Source: Lanius collurio (Eukaryota; Chordata; Aves; Passeriformes; Laniidae). From it: a DNA stretch of 64,000 nt. The notes below the pieces were generated by a model that saw only the letters and a list, made by a program, of their open reading frames with translations, searched no databases and had not been told where the DNA came from. This document shows positions 1-14,281 of the stretch, piece after piece. The stretch's first letter is position 1. Each line of letters starts with the position of its first letter. Location: NCBI GenBank assembly GCA_020086605.1, contig JACBWW010000002.1, positions 23,797,405 through 23,861,404 of the forward strand, read 5' to 3'. The position numbers and the translations under genes were made by a program.

Positions 1-3000
1 GTTCTGTATCCAAAGGAGAACTGTTATTAAAGAATATCACTATCTGGTTTAGATGCTCTAGCTAGCCATTTTCTCCTAATTAATTTTAAGGGGTGTTTGA
101 TAGAAGAGAGCTTCTTGGCAGCATTCTGATCTTAATAGCTTCTGAGAAAATGCATTGATTGGCCCTTTTGTTTTTAAAAGATTGCTGTAATTTTTAGTCA
201 TTATCTATAAGGAAATTAGTAATTTATTAAAGCAGCATCATGGATTAAGAATTAAAGACCTGACTCTTTTATCACTTAAACTGATGTTACCTTGATGTTA
301 CCCATGAGGACTTTTAGGAAGAGAAAGAGTAAGTGTAAGGTGTTCCTGTGGACTCTTAAACCCATGTTTCTGGGCCTCATTCATAAGATTAGAACTTACT
401 CTTTTTGTTACTTGTTCCAAGAATAAATTGCATTCTTGGAGTTTGGCTAATGAAAACAGTCCAAAAAAACCCTTATGACACTCAGGTTATATCTGAGAAA
501 CAGAAACTTAGCTACCATTCCATAGACGCTGTTTAGGTTGCACATTTTATAGGGAAAACAGATTGCATTTAGTCAGAAGAGAAAATTTCTCTCTGTGGTC
601 CCTACTTTTTTGAAAAGAAGAATTTAGGCAGTGTCTCTCCTTTCTTGTTCCTTTTGCAAGCAAGTTAGGTTAGACACCTTTGAATAGTACTGCTTAAGCA
701 GATTTAGTTTGCCTTAAAACAGGTCTCTGAAGCTTTGCAGAATTGAAGTTTGATGGATGAGCTGTGAAAGTGAGGAATTAATTACTTTCAGACATTCCAT
801 TGTGTCTTAATAAAATTGTAAGGCAATAATTATATTTTTTCAGGGTTATTTCATATATATTTATTTCTGTGAAGTTTTGTTTTAAAGACCCAGCAGGAAG
901 TAAATGATTCACATAAACATAATATTTTAATAAAGTTTGACATCTGTTATAATGAAAAGGTAACAATAGAAAAAGAATTGCTGGATTAATTGGTAGACAA
1001 AAAGACTAATTATTTTTGTTGCAAAGTCTGTCTGTCAGCTGCTTACTACAGTAGATTTATGTTGATTATATCAAATAGGGAGTTTTCAGGTCTTACACTA
1101 AGTAAACAGTGCTCCAGCCTTTATTTGTGACTTTTGTTTTTATGTTTTATCCCATGTCTTAATAATCTCTGGGAATTACATTAGAGTGATTCTGTGAGAT
1201 AGAATTAAACAGGCAGACTAGCACAAAAAAAAACTTCTGATGAGTTTTAGCCAAGGACAGTAGGATAAACTCAGTCATCAGGCTTTTTGACTATGTAGAG
1301 TCTTTGAAACCATCCACTTGCAAGTAGCTGGTTGCTTCCATTCTGACTGTTTTTAAGAAGGTTGTTGCCTGTTTAATTGTTTGTCTTCCAAGTATTCAAT
1401 TGAAGGGTTGGAGAAGAAACGTAGGAGTGGTTCCTATTAGACATGATTTATCATTCTGCTTAGCCTTCAAAAACAAAGCCTCTGGTCAAAGCCCAAGCTA
1501 GTAAATTGTCTGTCACCCTGAGAATCATATCTTTAATAGAAGGGTTGGTTAAAGCTGGAAAAGCTTTTTGCGAGTATCATGACAGTGGTTACTACAATGA
1601 ATAGAGGCCTGTTCTGCTATTCTGAGCTACAGCTGGTGTCAGCTGTGGTACTGAATAGTACAGCAAGATAAAGGGAACAAAAGGGCACTTTTTGTCTGCT
1701 AATAATAGGCTTGGGACTGCCATAAATTCTTTATATAAATTATACAACAATACAGATTCTCTTTCTTAATTTTTTCCTCATCTTCCTTGCGGCTAAATAA
1801 CTTCCGAAGCCTTTGTAGCAATTCTTGTGTGTGCTCTTTGCTGTGGTGAGCAGAGTCAGCAAAGGGCAGTAAAACAAATGTTTCAGGACACTGATCTAGA
1901 CTCGGTGCCTCACATAATGGGGTCTCATATAAACTAAAAGGATAGGCATAAAGATTTTTTTTCATCAGTTAATTCCCTGGGCTGCTGACAGCTGCTGTTT
2001 TGTTATTGGATGTGACTGGCACATTCAGAAATACTGTCTCAGGGCTTCCTCCCTGGGAAAACTCTTGCAGTGCCTCGGAGGTGCAAACAGTGGAGGAATG
2101 GAACAGGATGGCAGCAGCACCTCCTGTCTAACTGTATTCAGAGTACTGGGGGTTGTGCTTACTGAGAGATGTGTCATCATTCTAGCAGTGATGGTAGTGT
2201 TGGTAGGGAGAGGTCAGTACAGTATAGGTCAGAATACTCTGCAGAGGACATTTCCTCTTAATGTTCTATTGCTAAGGACTGGACTCTTCCAAAATTATAC
2301 AAACATTTCATAAGTAACCTTAGAGTTGATTCCTTTCCAGAAACTCTGCTGGGTCATGGGTTGGTACTGTTATTGATGCTTCATTTCTGAGTTCATTTAT
2401 GGGTTTATGGATTATAACTGACAGAATCAGTGTCAAGGAATAATTGAACAAATTGTGTGTATTGTGCATAGCCAAGCTTTTATTCTCTTGCCAAAATCAA
2501 CTGTTATTTGAGTGTGAGAGGGGAAGAAGACAATAAAGCTAGAATTAAGGGGCTGCTGCTGCCTCTTGTTTGGGGACCATGGCTGGCATAGCTTGTAGAG
2601 AAAGGCACAACTCCTGAAAAAGCTCTAAAGCTTGCATTTACTTTGGAGCTGCTCTTGAAGATTACAGAGGTGACAGTATATGTCTTCTGAAGTATAGACA
2701 ACTCCAATAAAAATATAAGTTCATATCAAAGTTATTGTATGGTTCAAAATATTTGCTCATATTTTATCAATGAAGACTTTGTGGAAGAGGACTGTAGACC
2801 ATGGAGTGGAGTCAAATGCTCACTGGTTTTGCAGAGTTAAGACTGAAATGTAAACATTTGTTTCCAAAGCCAAATGTAAATTGATTTAGAAATACAGTGT
2901 TCTCTTTCCATTGTTGTGTTTGCAAATACTGACATCAGGCCTTTTCCTACAATGGATTTAACTTTATTTAAGTGTAAGCATGAAGTTTGTTTTAAGTCTG

Positions 3001-3051
3001 TTTATAGAAATAAATGCACTTTGTAACTGCTGATACTATTTGGTTTTGCAG
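1..3051 (+). other. Upstream intron of AGPAT4 (non-coding)
   Basis: This AT-rich stretch precedes the exon with the start codon and ends in a splice acceptor (AG at 3050-3051), so at least its 3' part is intron. The 5' non-coding exon or exons and the promoter are expected further left. I saw no CpG-rich promoter-like region, no exon with coding character and no recognisable repeat here. Short open frames (for example 1699-1965 on the - strand and 2065-2313 on the + strand) resemble nothing I know. Confidence 0.75.
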
Positions 3052-3104
3052 GTTGTCTTCTGAATTTTGTGTCTGAAGGTACCCTCTTGCTTTCTCAGCA
3101 AATC
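3052..3104 (+). other. AGPAT4: 5' UTR part of the start-codon exon
   Basis: If the acceptor at 3050-3051 (TTTTGCAG) is used, these 53 bases are 5' UTR. If the stronger-looking acceptor at 3097-3098 (CTTGCTTTCTCAG) is used, only six bases (3099-3104) remain. The stretch contains no upstream ATG. Confidence 0.6.
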
Positions 3105-3282
3105 ATGGACATCGTTGGCTTTCTGAAGTCGCAATTCATTTGCCACCTTCTGATCTGCTACATATTTATAGTGTCAGGACTGATCATTAACTTCATTCAG
3201 CTCTTTACACTTATACTTTGGCCAATCAACAAGCAACTGTTCAGGAGGATCAACTGCAGGCTGGCTTACTGCATTTCAAGCC
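3105..3282 (+). CDS. AGPAT4: AGPAT4 coding exon 1 (residues 1-59)
   Basis: The exon starts at an ATG in a good context (A at -3, G at +4) and ends at donor GTAAGA with phase 1, leaving one base of codon 60. It encodes an N-terminal hydrophobic anchor at about residues 11-38, followed by WPINKQLFRRINCRLAY, typical of AGPAT3/4/5. No in-frame stop lies between the two candidate acceptors and the ATG, so the start is chosen from family alignment, not from a stop. Two acceptors are possible, at 3051 and 3098. The second lies six bases before the ATG and has the better pyrimidine tract. Both leave the protein unchanged. Confidence 0.96.
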
Positions 3283-5258
3283 GTAAGATTTATTTTGTTT
3301 TTTAAAGTATTTTCAAATTTTGTCTTGAGGGAACTGGTAAAAAAGCTCTGGATTTCAAAGCCTATATAGAGGTCATGTCTGCTTCCTACAGCACCTGCAC
3401 TTGTATGAAGAGATGTATGCCTTGTTGAAATGTCTTCTTATGCTGAAATGTTTTGCTCTTATATAGTGGGATACTTGCTTGACTTAGTGTGTTGAAGAAA
3501 CATTGCCTCTCATTTGGTATGTTCAGTATTTAGGAGTATGCTGTTAAATGTGTCCACCTTCCAGAGAGATTTCCCTGGGCCTCTCTGATACTCAAAAGTA
3601 CTTTCTTAGAAGGAAACTGTTGCAAAAAGCATGCTTCTGCATAATCTTCATCTCTAAAGATTATTCAAGTGTGATGTCACTGTCAATGCTAAGTGATTTA
3701 TGGATGTTTTCATATTGGGGAAAACAACCTTCCAATACAGCGTTTAACAATTGTGCTGTAGAAATGCAGCAAAATGGTTTCTTTCAGGTAGCCTTTTCTG
3801 CTACTAAGAACCTGAAATGGAAAAACATTGTTAGTATTCATAATAAACTGTGTGAGGTAGAAATCTGTCACATGCCTCAACTTGGGGGCTGCTAGGGATT
3901 ATTTATCTTTCATCAGTGACTCTAATGAGCAACTATCCAAAGCATTTTTTTAAAACATACTTTTGACTTAAATTTCAAATACATCGGAGTGTATAGGCCC
4001 AAATAAATTTAGGATACTATTTTATTATTTCTGTGATGTTCGTTCTGAAAAATTACATTTTTGCTGTCTATGTGTATGTCCCTGAAGTAGTAAGTTTGCA
4101 AGTACTATTCATTCGTATGTACAAACAGGGGCATTGAATATGGCCAGGTTTTTACCTTTTGCCTGGCAGCATAGTTTATGTTTGAAGCCGTGGCATGTAG
4201 AACATGCTGTACAGCTGTATATAGGTATGTATTATTATTTTTCATGCAATGCCTTCTGGCCTATTCTTACTTTTGGCTACTCAGTGCAGAGAAACCAGCT
4301 ACTCTACAGTCTTCAGGCTGAATCCTTCAGTTTAGCTCAATCTAGTCTGATCTAGGGGATGGACAGTGTGGGAGAGGGAGTAGTCCTGCATGCTTGTCCT
4401 TGGTGGGGCAGATGGCTTTGTACCCAGGGTTGCTGATTTACTCCTCAGTGTTGACACCACTGGAATAGATTGTGTTGTGAGTTTTTTGCCCAGTCATGCT
4501 TAGTATGTCTAGGTTAAATCCATTCATTTTAGCTTTGCAACAGAGCAAGCTAGCATTTGATGAATCACCCTTATCTGAGTGATATTTGAAAAGGGAAAAA
4601 TTATAGTTAATTTGAAAAAGTATTTCAAAGAACTTAAGACCAGTTAGTCAAAATGGATGTGTTTTGGAGGGCCACTGATGTGATGACTAATAAGTCAAGT
4701 CTGTATGGGTCTGATGAAAGTCATGGAAACAGCCTACAGTTGGAGGCAATGAAGTTCAGCATTGGAGAATATAAAGAGGTATGTGCTTTGCAGTGGTGAC
4801 AAGCATCATATTGCCTTGAGAGCCTGATACAGTCTGAGTCACCAAGTCAACCAAAGAGTGAAAAAAAACAGGCATGATTTAATTGAAAAATGAAATGAAA
4901 GCAGCAGTTGTCCTTAGATCCTGCAAGTTCAGTCATTTTCCACTTGATGTCAAAGGTAAAGATAAATGGCTCCATGAAATTGGAGAAGTTTTTGTCTTTG
5001 ATGCTGTGCTCTTTGGGCAAGTTGGGGATTTTTGTATTTCAGGAAGTGATGTTTTCTTACACTCCCTTTCTTCCTATCTGCTTCCTAATATAAAACATAA
5101 TATTCTCACTTCTCCTGCAGTGTCTGCTGTCATAATGCATATGGGAAGCTAAAGTGCTATTGTGATTAATGACTTGTCCTCACTTGAGTAGTACAGCTTG
5201 AATTGGGGATGCTTCTCTGTTTATATGGATCAAACCAGACTAGCTCAAGTTAAGGTAT

Positions 5259-5355
5259 TCACAGAATCGGTAAAGTTGGAAAAGACCCTTATGATTGAGT
5301 CCAGCTGTCAGCTCAGCACTGCCAAGTCCACCCCACTAAACCATGTCCCTAAGAT
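5259..5355 (-). mobile_element. CR1 LINE 3' tip
   Basis: TCACAGAATCGGTAAAGTTGG begins a short CR1 3' end, followed by CTCAGCACTGCCAAGTCCAC, a recognisable CR1 subfamily sequence. Only about 100 bases remain. Confidence 0.75.
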
Positions 5356-5550
5356 CCTGTTATCCCAATTTACAAATATGTACAAAGTAATGGTTAGTTC
5401 TAGTCCTATGTCCTCTGTATGTCTTGGCCTTTATTGAAGTGTTGTTGCAAAGAGTGGACATCCAGCTTCAAAAGAACTCTTGTTTTTGTTGGTCTTGAAA
5501 TGAGCCAAAAGATTGGTAAGGGTTATGGACCCTCTGTCATGTTAAAGAAA

Positions 5551-5645
5551 CAAACCAGAAAACCCTGAAAACAAACAAACAGCAAAAGAAACCACACCCA
5601 CAAGAACCTGACAACAACTCTCCCAAAATGAAAACAAAACACCAA
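5551..5645. repeat. A/C-rich low-complexity tract
   Basis: Irregular AAAC and CCACA units in intron 1. Compositional bias without a clear repeat unit. Confidence 0.7.
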
Positions 5646-7901
5646 AATCTTTGGGCTTCTAACTTGCAGAAAATATTTTCTGGTTTCAAATATATATTCA
5701 TGGATTGGTTCAACTGCCTGTTAATCCACTTCCCCTTTTGTAAAATGACAACCCAGATAAACTGTACCTCATACTGAACTCAACAGAGTGCACCCTAATA
5801 AGGGAACTGAGCACTGCAAACCTCAATAGGGTGATAACAATAAAAATTTTGAATATAAATGTGCTTGGAAGTTGGCATAAGAGCAAAGGTTGGGCAAGCA
5901 ATCAATCTTTGGTTTTATGTTTAAATAATATAGGAACATTTTGTCCTCAGTTTCTTTTTCAAAAAGACAGAGAACCAAGGTAGGAAGCACTTAGTGTGGA
6001 ATACCTCACAGTTCTCATGGATGCTGTTTGTGTCTGAATTGGAAGAGGTGGGAATACACCTTGCTGCTCTCCCTTACGTGATAGCAAACCACCACAAGTG
6101 GTACCCGCAGCTTTTCTGCAGTAGCTTGTAAAGCTGAGCAAACACATAGAGGGAACAGGTTGTCTTGGGATTCATGCCATACGTGCACATGGCTTGCTGG
6201 GAAGTGGGAAAGTGGTTTGTACTTCCCAACCAGTTTGTGCTTGCTTGGTTGTTGAACTGTGCCCCCAGCTCAAGCAGAGTGTGCTGGGCTCCTATGGACT
6301 GGTCAGGACACATGCCTGGACTATGATAATGAGACATACACTTAAAGGATACATGGCTTCTTTAGAAGTACTGGGTGGGAGGTATTTGCCTCTGAGTTCT
6401 ACTGGGCAGCCGTTGTTATCTTGTGCTCTGACTGCCACTGTACTGGGGGGAAATGAGCTCATGCTCCCAGGGTGAGTGGCAAACTGGCCTCCTGCTGACT
6501 CTGCAGCAGGTGAACTTTGCATGAACAAAAGACCTGCCAGTAATGATACAGTCGTGTGGACAGCTGCACAAGGGCCCTAAAAGCAATTGACTTAGCTTCT
6601 AATCTGCCTTCATAAATAAATTATAGTAGTACTAATACCTATTCTCATGTCGTGAAAGGGGTGTTGTTACACCTCTGGGTAAAGTTACACTAGGTAGGCT
6701 GCAGATCCTGCTGAGGGGAAGGCCCTTGTTTGCATAGAAAGAGGCACCCTGATGCCTGTTCATTGACTGCAGCAAAAACAAGATGGAAACTGATTCTTCT
6801 TATGACTGAGCTTCATAGAAAGAAAAACAGAGGAAAATGAGAACTACTTTAAGTTCGATCATCTTGACTGGCTGTTATAACATAGTAAAGCTTATTCTTT
6901 CCATGTACAGCTATAGGTTTTGCAAGGTGAGGACTGAATATCTGAACAAGGCTTTGTGGTATTATCAGGGCCATGCTAATCCTCAGTCCTTTGTTTCTTG
7001 GCATTTAGAGGAGCCCTCAGCCATTTTACTTGTTTGTATGATGGTGATGCTGAGGCAGGGAGGAGAATTCTCACCTCTGGTGCAGTTAAGTAGTTGGGAA
7101 GGGCTGGGAAGCAAGAGGGGACCCAAAGAGGTAGGACTTTCTTCTTCTTCCACTTTTCTCTACCACCATGTTATGCTGCAGAGATAGTCTGGTGTTGTCA
7201 AAATGTGGTACAGTGTCCTTAATACAGTCTTACAGTATTTTATTTATAAAGCAACCTGAGTTATGCTTGTCAGTGTTGATGTAGCAAAAAGTTTTCATAG
7301 GACACTTAGGACTGCTTTCCTAGCCTCTCTGAAATGTTGTTTTGAATAATCTATGTCAAATGTATTTTTCTCAAGAGCTACTTGTCCACATAAGCCTTTG
7401 TTATCTTAGTTCCACAAACCACATCCATACAAAGCCACTGGTAAAGATTATAGAAAGTTTACAACAACTGCTGGGGGAAAATTGGAGGCCAGATTTGATA
7501 GTCTTGCAAAGAGAAGACATTGATTTGAACCTTTAGAAAGCTAGACCATCACCTTAGCCTACTTTTTTTCTCTCAGGCCTAGCTAGGGCAGTAACTGTGG
7601 AAATAGAGTGTATTTAGAAAATGCCCATGTTAGTTTTAATTTAGATAAACTCTAAAGAAAAAAAACTCCAGTAGAAATCGTCTACCCTAAAGGGTCATCT
7701 ATTCTAATCCATTAACATGTTCCTTCAGCCTGTTTTCTAATACCCTTTTATACCTGTTATGTACTTATGAGTTGTGCTGCTGGTTATCTGAACAATTCTC
7801 CACTGAGGCCAAACCTTGACTTTCTCTACTTTAATTTGGAAAGACAGAAGGAGCAATTACTGCGCCAGATTCTCCATTATTTTACTGGTAGAGAAGATAA
7901 A

Positions 7902-7927
7902 GTGTGTGTGTGTGTGTGTGTGTGTGT
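7902..7927. repeat. (TG)13 microsatellite
   Basis: An uninterrupted dinucleotide run of 26 bases in intron 1, likely polymorphic in length. Confidence 0.95.
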
Positions 7928-10900
7928 ATTTGCTGCATCCATCACAGCTTGGAACTTTTTTTCCAGATTGTGTTTGTAGATTTGCATTAATTGCTATGAA
8001 TAAGTCCTCTGCAGTGCCTAGCATATGCCTCCATATTTCCCTACTATCATTCACTTGCTGTATCAACTAATAACATCTCAGTCCTCATTTTATGCCACTT
8101 GTAGTTGTGTTACTCAGTCTTCATAGGTGTTCAAGTATTGACAGTGAGCTTGGATAGATCACACAAGACTGTATGCTGATTGCAGGCCTGCTGTGTGAGC
8201 ATGGCAAAGGTGTGTTTGAATGACATTTGTGCATGACCTTTACCAGAGTTCCTGCTTCAGCCTACAAGGGATATGATCTGTTATGCTCAGCTCTCAGTTC
8301 AGGAGAAAGGGACTGCTTTTCTGTGAAAATGGATGTGAAAAAACTTTCGATATTGATGCTTTACAAGACTAGTGAAGAGCTAGAGAGGCACTTAGTCTGA
8401 TCTTTAATGAAAAGGGCATCTTCACTGTCACTGATACTACTTTGTTATTGCTGGAACCTTTGTAGAGGTCAGTTGTCTTCATTTTCTTTTCTTTTTATTT
8501 TTTTTTTTTCGTCAGATTCCTGATCTGAAGTGTGGGGTTGATAGCCTGCAGACTGGATAGAGGGGATGGCAGGGAAGCAATAGGTGAACTGCATTCTGTT
8601 TGGTGTCTGGCATCACAAATCACAAAGATTCTAGCATCTTTTGTTAGTCATTAGATCTGGACAGCAAGCTTCCTAGATTCCTGAACTGGGGTAAATTTTG
8701 GAGTGTTTGTACAAAAGTGCTTCTATGTGACACAGCATAACTCAGGAATATGATATCTAATGATTCATGTCATAGCACAGAATATAAAGACATATTGGTG
8801 CTATAGTTGTTTATTCATTAAGGATGAATATCACAATCAAAAGATTATTTCATATTTGTAGAAAGCCCGTTTTAGCTATAGGCCTGATTTTATTGCTAAA
8901 GCAGTACTGAATCTGAAGGATAGTCCCTTGATGCTGTGGAAACTCCTTGCAGAGATGCAGAGAGTAGCTCACTGATCACCAGTTACAAGCAAATACAAAC
9001 TAGCAGTAATCCAACACTCTCCAGGGAAGCACAGTACCTCCACAGAAAGGACTACAGCAGAAACTCTGAATTCTCTTGTGTCTGGTCAGGGAAGAGATCT
9101 ACTGGTGTAAGTCCCAAGTGAGGTGTGTTGTGTCTTGTCTCATTTGCTATTGATTTGCCACATCTTCTATGCCCTGCTGCTCCCATTTGAGCAATGTGCA
9201 CCCTTGAAAGTCTACATCTAGGTGATTCTTCCTCATCCAAAATCATAGTCACATTGCAGCAAGTTTTTATGGAGTAGGTTTTCAGGCCATCCTGTAACAA
9301 GAATTTTAGCAGCTGGTATCTGACTAATTTTTTACAGGAGGATTTCCAAGCCAGTAGGAACCAGTATGTCCTTTCAGCAGATACTTGAGGTTTTTCAGTG
9401 TGACACTTCAGATGAAAGAGCTTCTGAGTGTACATGCTTGCTACTGATCCAAGGGTGTTCTAAGTACTGTTCTACTGTGGCTAAGTGGATGTTTCCTGTG
9501 ACTTGTTTTCAGCCTTCAGGTTATGGCTTCTTACTTAAGGATTGGATTGTTTTCTGACTTCTGAGACTGTTGCTGAATTTCCTTTATATCCATCTTGGAG
9601 TAGTATATTCTTAAACATGTTTCTTCCAGCACGATGTTCAGAAGTAGGAATCCTTCAACTGTGAATAAAAAGCCAAATAAAAATGTGTTCAAAACAATTT
9701 TTTCATCTGATTGGTTTCAGAAAGGCCTGTTTTCCAGACCCACTTTGGTCCTTGCCAAAACAACATTTGAAACAAAATAGGGAACCATAAAAGATATTAC
9801 AGTGCAATTGTTTGTGTACAGATTGTTTTGCTCTTCTTTTATTAGAATGTTACATTTGTGTGCTTTTTCTGCACTCAAGTAAATTGCACTGGAGTGTCAA
9901 TAACTAACAATTCTTTTCTCTCAAGGTTCTAAGTTCACTTAGCTGTGTTTCTAAATTGAATCTCCAGTATATTGCATCTCCAATGTGGGTTTTCTTTGAG
10001 AGTTAGAAACAAGTGGGCTTCTTAATACATGAGAGATTTTTCATTGTACATGAATTTTGTACTGTTCTGTGCTGCACTTATATGACCCTGTTTAAAAAAT
10101 CCCACAATCAATATGTACTGCTAATGAAAGATTTTGATGAATGAATGTATCCAGCCTGTGTTAGGTAAGGAAATATAAATAGTGATTGTACCAACTCAGT
10201 TTCTTGATGGCACTTCTTAAGAAGCTTACCCTTGTTTTTTGGAAGACTACAGCTGGGAGGTTTTTGTCAGGGCTCTCATTAATATTGCTTTGCTGCTGTA
10301 AAGGAGCTACTCTCCTATCCTACTGGATTTTTTTTTTCCCCGAAGAGTATCATACCATTCTCTGACATTTTCCAGGTATTTCCCTTTGCTCAAATAGTAT
10401 CTCATCCAAAGATGTGTGATGTGCTAATCCTCTGCAGTTTGCTGAGGACGCTATGCTGGCAATCTAAGTATAGAGAACTAAAGAATCTGTTACTTCCTTC
10501 AAACTTACCCCATTTATCTGTAGGGCCTATATGACAGACTTTTGTAGTTCTGTTCTTTGTGCAAAGACAAAAGATAGCAAGGGAGATGTTACTCCTGAAG
10601 TATTCAGAAAAGTGCTTGTATTGTATGGATTGGGTTATATTTTTACCTACCAAAATATATCAATTAAAACTTAATTTTTTGAGCCTGTATTGCCTTTTGT
10701 GCCCATAAAGGAGTAAGATGGAGCCAAAATAGCTGACATATCTCTTTATGTACTTAATTTATCTAGTTTAAAATTGAGACCATAGTGCATTTTCCTTTCA
10801 GTATAACAATGTATTTTCAGTGGGTTTTTTAAATGCTAAGAGTTCAAAAAATTTCTGCTTGGATTAAAGCTTACCATGAAACTTGTTTCTCTTATGTCTT

Positions 10901-13900
10901 CACAGGCTCCTCATTAATTCATGCTTAAAATTCAGGGTTTCTTGAAAGGTGATTTAAATTTCTCTGGTTTTACAGCGATAGCTTGTAGCTTCCTTTTGGC
11001 ACATGCAGTTGTCAGATGAGAATTAGAAAAGCTGGAATGGCAGATCCATGAATCTTTGAGATGTGATAGATTTCTTCATGTGGAAATCAAGTGATAGTTG
11101 ATAAACAGATAATTAGGCAAGTGCAGGTGAATTGCAAAATCGCCAACAGTGTTTGCAGCATGAAGCACAAGTTGTGTGAGTTACTCTGTTGGATTTAGTG
11201 AATTAAAATTATTGGGAAAGGCCTGTCCTATGCTGTTGCTCAGTGTATGTGCCACGTAAACAAGTACTCGAAAAGTTCTTTTTCTGTGTTGGAAAGATGG
11301 AGATGGGAATTGGACCTCTTTTAAAAGCAGTTGAATGCTAGGCTCTTCCTGTGTTGCATAGGGTATTGGAGTGCTGTAGGAATATTCAGGACTGTTTTTC
11401 AAAGGTGGTTGCTGTGAACAATATTAGAAAGTAGAAAATACTGTTGAGTACTTTATCCCATATAGTGTGAGAATGATAATGCTGTCTTTGACCTTCATAT
11501 AGAGTCAGGATGCTGGAGTCTCTTCTTTATTTCCAACTCATGTCATTGATTTCTTGCTGTAAAAAAGTCCTGAAATCATGGTTGCATTTTTAAGCAAGGC
11601 AGACTGAAAAAAGGAGTAGGAAGGTTATCTGCTTTCATAAATGAGCAATTCCTTCTGTAGGATGTCTTTTCTTGAGATAGAAAAAAATAAATGCTAGTAG
11701 AAGAAAACTGTGTGACCAACTTGTCTGTCTGGAAGGGCACCTTTACTGATTTTGGGTATTATGTTTGGAAGGTCATTCCTGCTGCTCCCTTCACTGCTTC
11801 ATTAGGCCACCAACAAGGAGCTTTGTGCTGACCTTTGGGGGCTGTCCAGGTGGGCAAAGGAGCAGGAAGAAGTGCCTGGTTGATTGTTATCTGCGCTGAC
11901 TGGTCCTGTTACCAAGCTAGGAACTGCTGGTTTGTTGAAACGTGGGAGTACTGCTAAATTCTTTGGGGAAGAAGGATAAGAGGAGCCTTCAGATGTGAGA
12001 CAAATATCTCTGACACGTGGCTGTTAAATAATTAATTTTCCCAAAGGGTTTGAAAGGAGCATTTCAAAACACTGACTGCTGCAAATCTGTATGTGTGTTA
12101 AATCCATTGTACTTGTGAGGCTGGCTTTGTTCCATACACTGTGTAACTTGGGGAGAAGAAGCTGTTTTGTAGGCAGATTGTGTCAAGATAACAGACTGAA
12201 AAAAGCTGTGAAATTAAATGTTTGAAGTGTGCAGCTGTTTTTTGGGTTTTTTTCTAAAGGGAGAGTTGCTTATAACTTGCAGCATGGAGATAGTTTTAAA
12301 GGAACAGTGGCTATAGAAATTGACAAAACTTGTTTCCCTGTTCTTCCACTCCTCTAGCTCAGAATTGCACTAGAGGAGGAAAGATCACTTGAAACTTTTT
12401 TCAAGAATACATCTGCTGACTTAAAATTTCTTCTTCACCTTAAGAAATACTGGATTATACATTTTGTGGATGTTATGTTAGAAGGAGAGAATCTATGTGA
12501 TTAAACTTGAATGATCTGCATGTGTTTTGAGAGGGAAGGCAGTATGGGAATGGGAGCTGGCGTGAAGCTAGGAGCTGAGGTGGTGTGCCAGAACACGTGC
12601 AGTAACTGGAAGGCTCCTGTGCAAGGCTTGTGCCCAGACCAAATGCTGGTTCAAACACTAGAGACATGCGTTAATTTACTGGTCTTACCCACAAATTTTT
12701 GGTTCCTATCATAAGCCCTAGGAGGAAAGCCCACCCTGGCTTTCAGTATGCCATTGCATTAGATCTGATTCTGATCTTGATTCCCAAAGCAATTTCAGCA
12801 TGGCTGTGTTGCAGGAATGCTGGCTTGGCCATATTAAACTGTAGTTTATTTTGTTTTGTACGTTTCATCTGAGAAACCACTGATGACAACACATCAAAAA
12901 GGGTGAATCCCCTTTTCATCAATAATGTTTTTGTTGTCTTAAACTTGTAAAAAATCAAATGGATCTTGTTCAAGTAGCTGAGACACAACAAGCACCAGAA
13001 CTACCATTGTGTGGTGTCAGCCTTCAAAATTACAGCCATAATGTTTTAATAAAGCAACATATTTTCACTTAGTACATTAGTCACTTTATGCACATGTATA
13101 GGCAGGTTTTAATTCTATGTTACTAAGCAGCCATTGAGGTGAAATCGCCAAGAAGAGCTTTGTAGTAGGTGTGATGAGTCTAATCCTTATTTTGTGTAAC
13201 TCAGCATGGTGTTAACAGTAACTAGACCAGAGACAAAGATTATTTTTATGCCAGTTGAGGATCTGTCCAACTTAAGTAAATGTTCAGTGTATGTTTGAGG
13301 GAATTAAGAGAAGTGGAAGGAAAAAAATCTGTGCACCATCAATCTTTGGTTTAGTTTGGTTTGGTTTTTAAAAGCGTAACATATTGGCCTCTTTCCTAAT
13401 CTGTGATTTTTATCTTGGAGTTATATTGACAAATTAGTAAGTGTTGGGAGGAGGTGATTTGTTACCACTTTAAAGTGAAAGCTTTGTTTGTACTTTAATT
13501 TTCAAAATGACACGCTTACGAAGTGTTCCTTTTAGCATATCATTCTTGTCACAGGCTGCCTCTGTACAGTGCATGCCTTTGAGCAATTAATTATCAGTGA
13601 GCTCCTCTTTCAGCAGCCTGTGTGTTCCCTGTGCTCTGTAAAAGAGCACTGCCTTGCACACCTGCCTGAAGACTGGTTCTGTACACTGCATACCCTGCCT
13701 TAACTCTCTACATCTAGCAGGGGAGCGATGGGCTCTGGCCCGCCTAGGGATCCCTCTGACCCTCCTCCTAGGGAGGGTAGATGGCAGGTGAAACCTTCCT
13801 TCCTGTCCACATTCCTTGTTATGTGAGTGTTTTGATAAAGGGCCAGCTCTGATTTGCAAAAACGAAGTGTATTTTAAAACAGCATTATGAATCTTGTTTT

Positions 13901-14228
13901 AAATTTATTTTTTTCTTTGCTGTTCAGCTTTTTTTTTTTTCTTAGCTAAGAGCAAAGAGAGCTTTGCTCTTCAGAACTGGGGCTGCACCCTGAGTAGAAG
14001 AAGCTCTGCTCTTTCTCTTCAAGAGTATGTACCTCTTACATAAAGTTCATAAATCAAAGTCTTCCATGTTGAACCTTGAGATCTGCTTGCTTGCCCACTG
14101 CTTTACTATGTCAAGGAGTGATCTGATATGTTGCAACATCTAGATTTGGAAGACTGAGTTGAGTTTTTCCTTGTGGAAGCCTTCATGCAAGCTTTTTCTT
14201 ACAGAGGCAGGCTGTTGGAAAAACCTTT

Positions 14229-14281
14229 GTGTGACACCTAGCTGAAGGTAGAAGCTTGTCTCACAAGCTTCTCAGTCACAC
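14229..14281. repeat. Inverted repeat with perfect 10-bp core
   Basis: AGAAGCTTGT (14250-14259) and ACAAGCTTCT (14263-14272) form a perfect 10-bp stem with a 3-base loop. An outer 7-bp pair, GTGTGAC (14229-14235) with GTCACAC (14275-14281), encloses it. The role is unknown. Confidence 0.75.
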
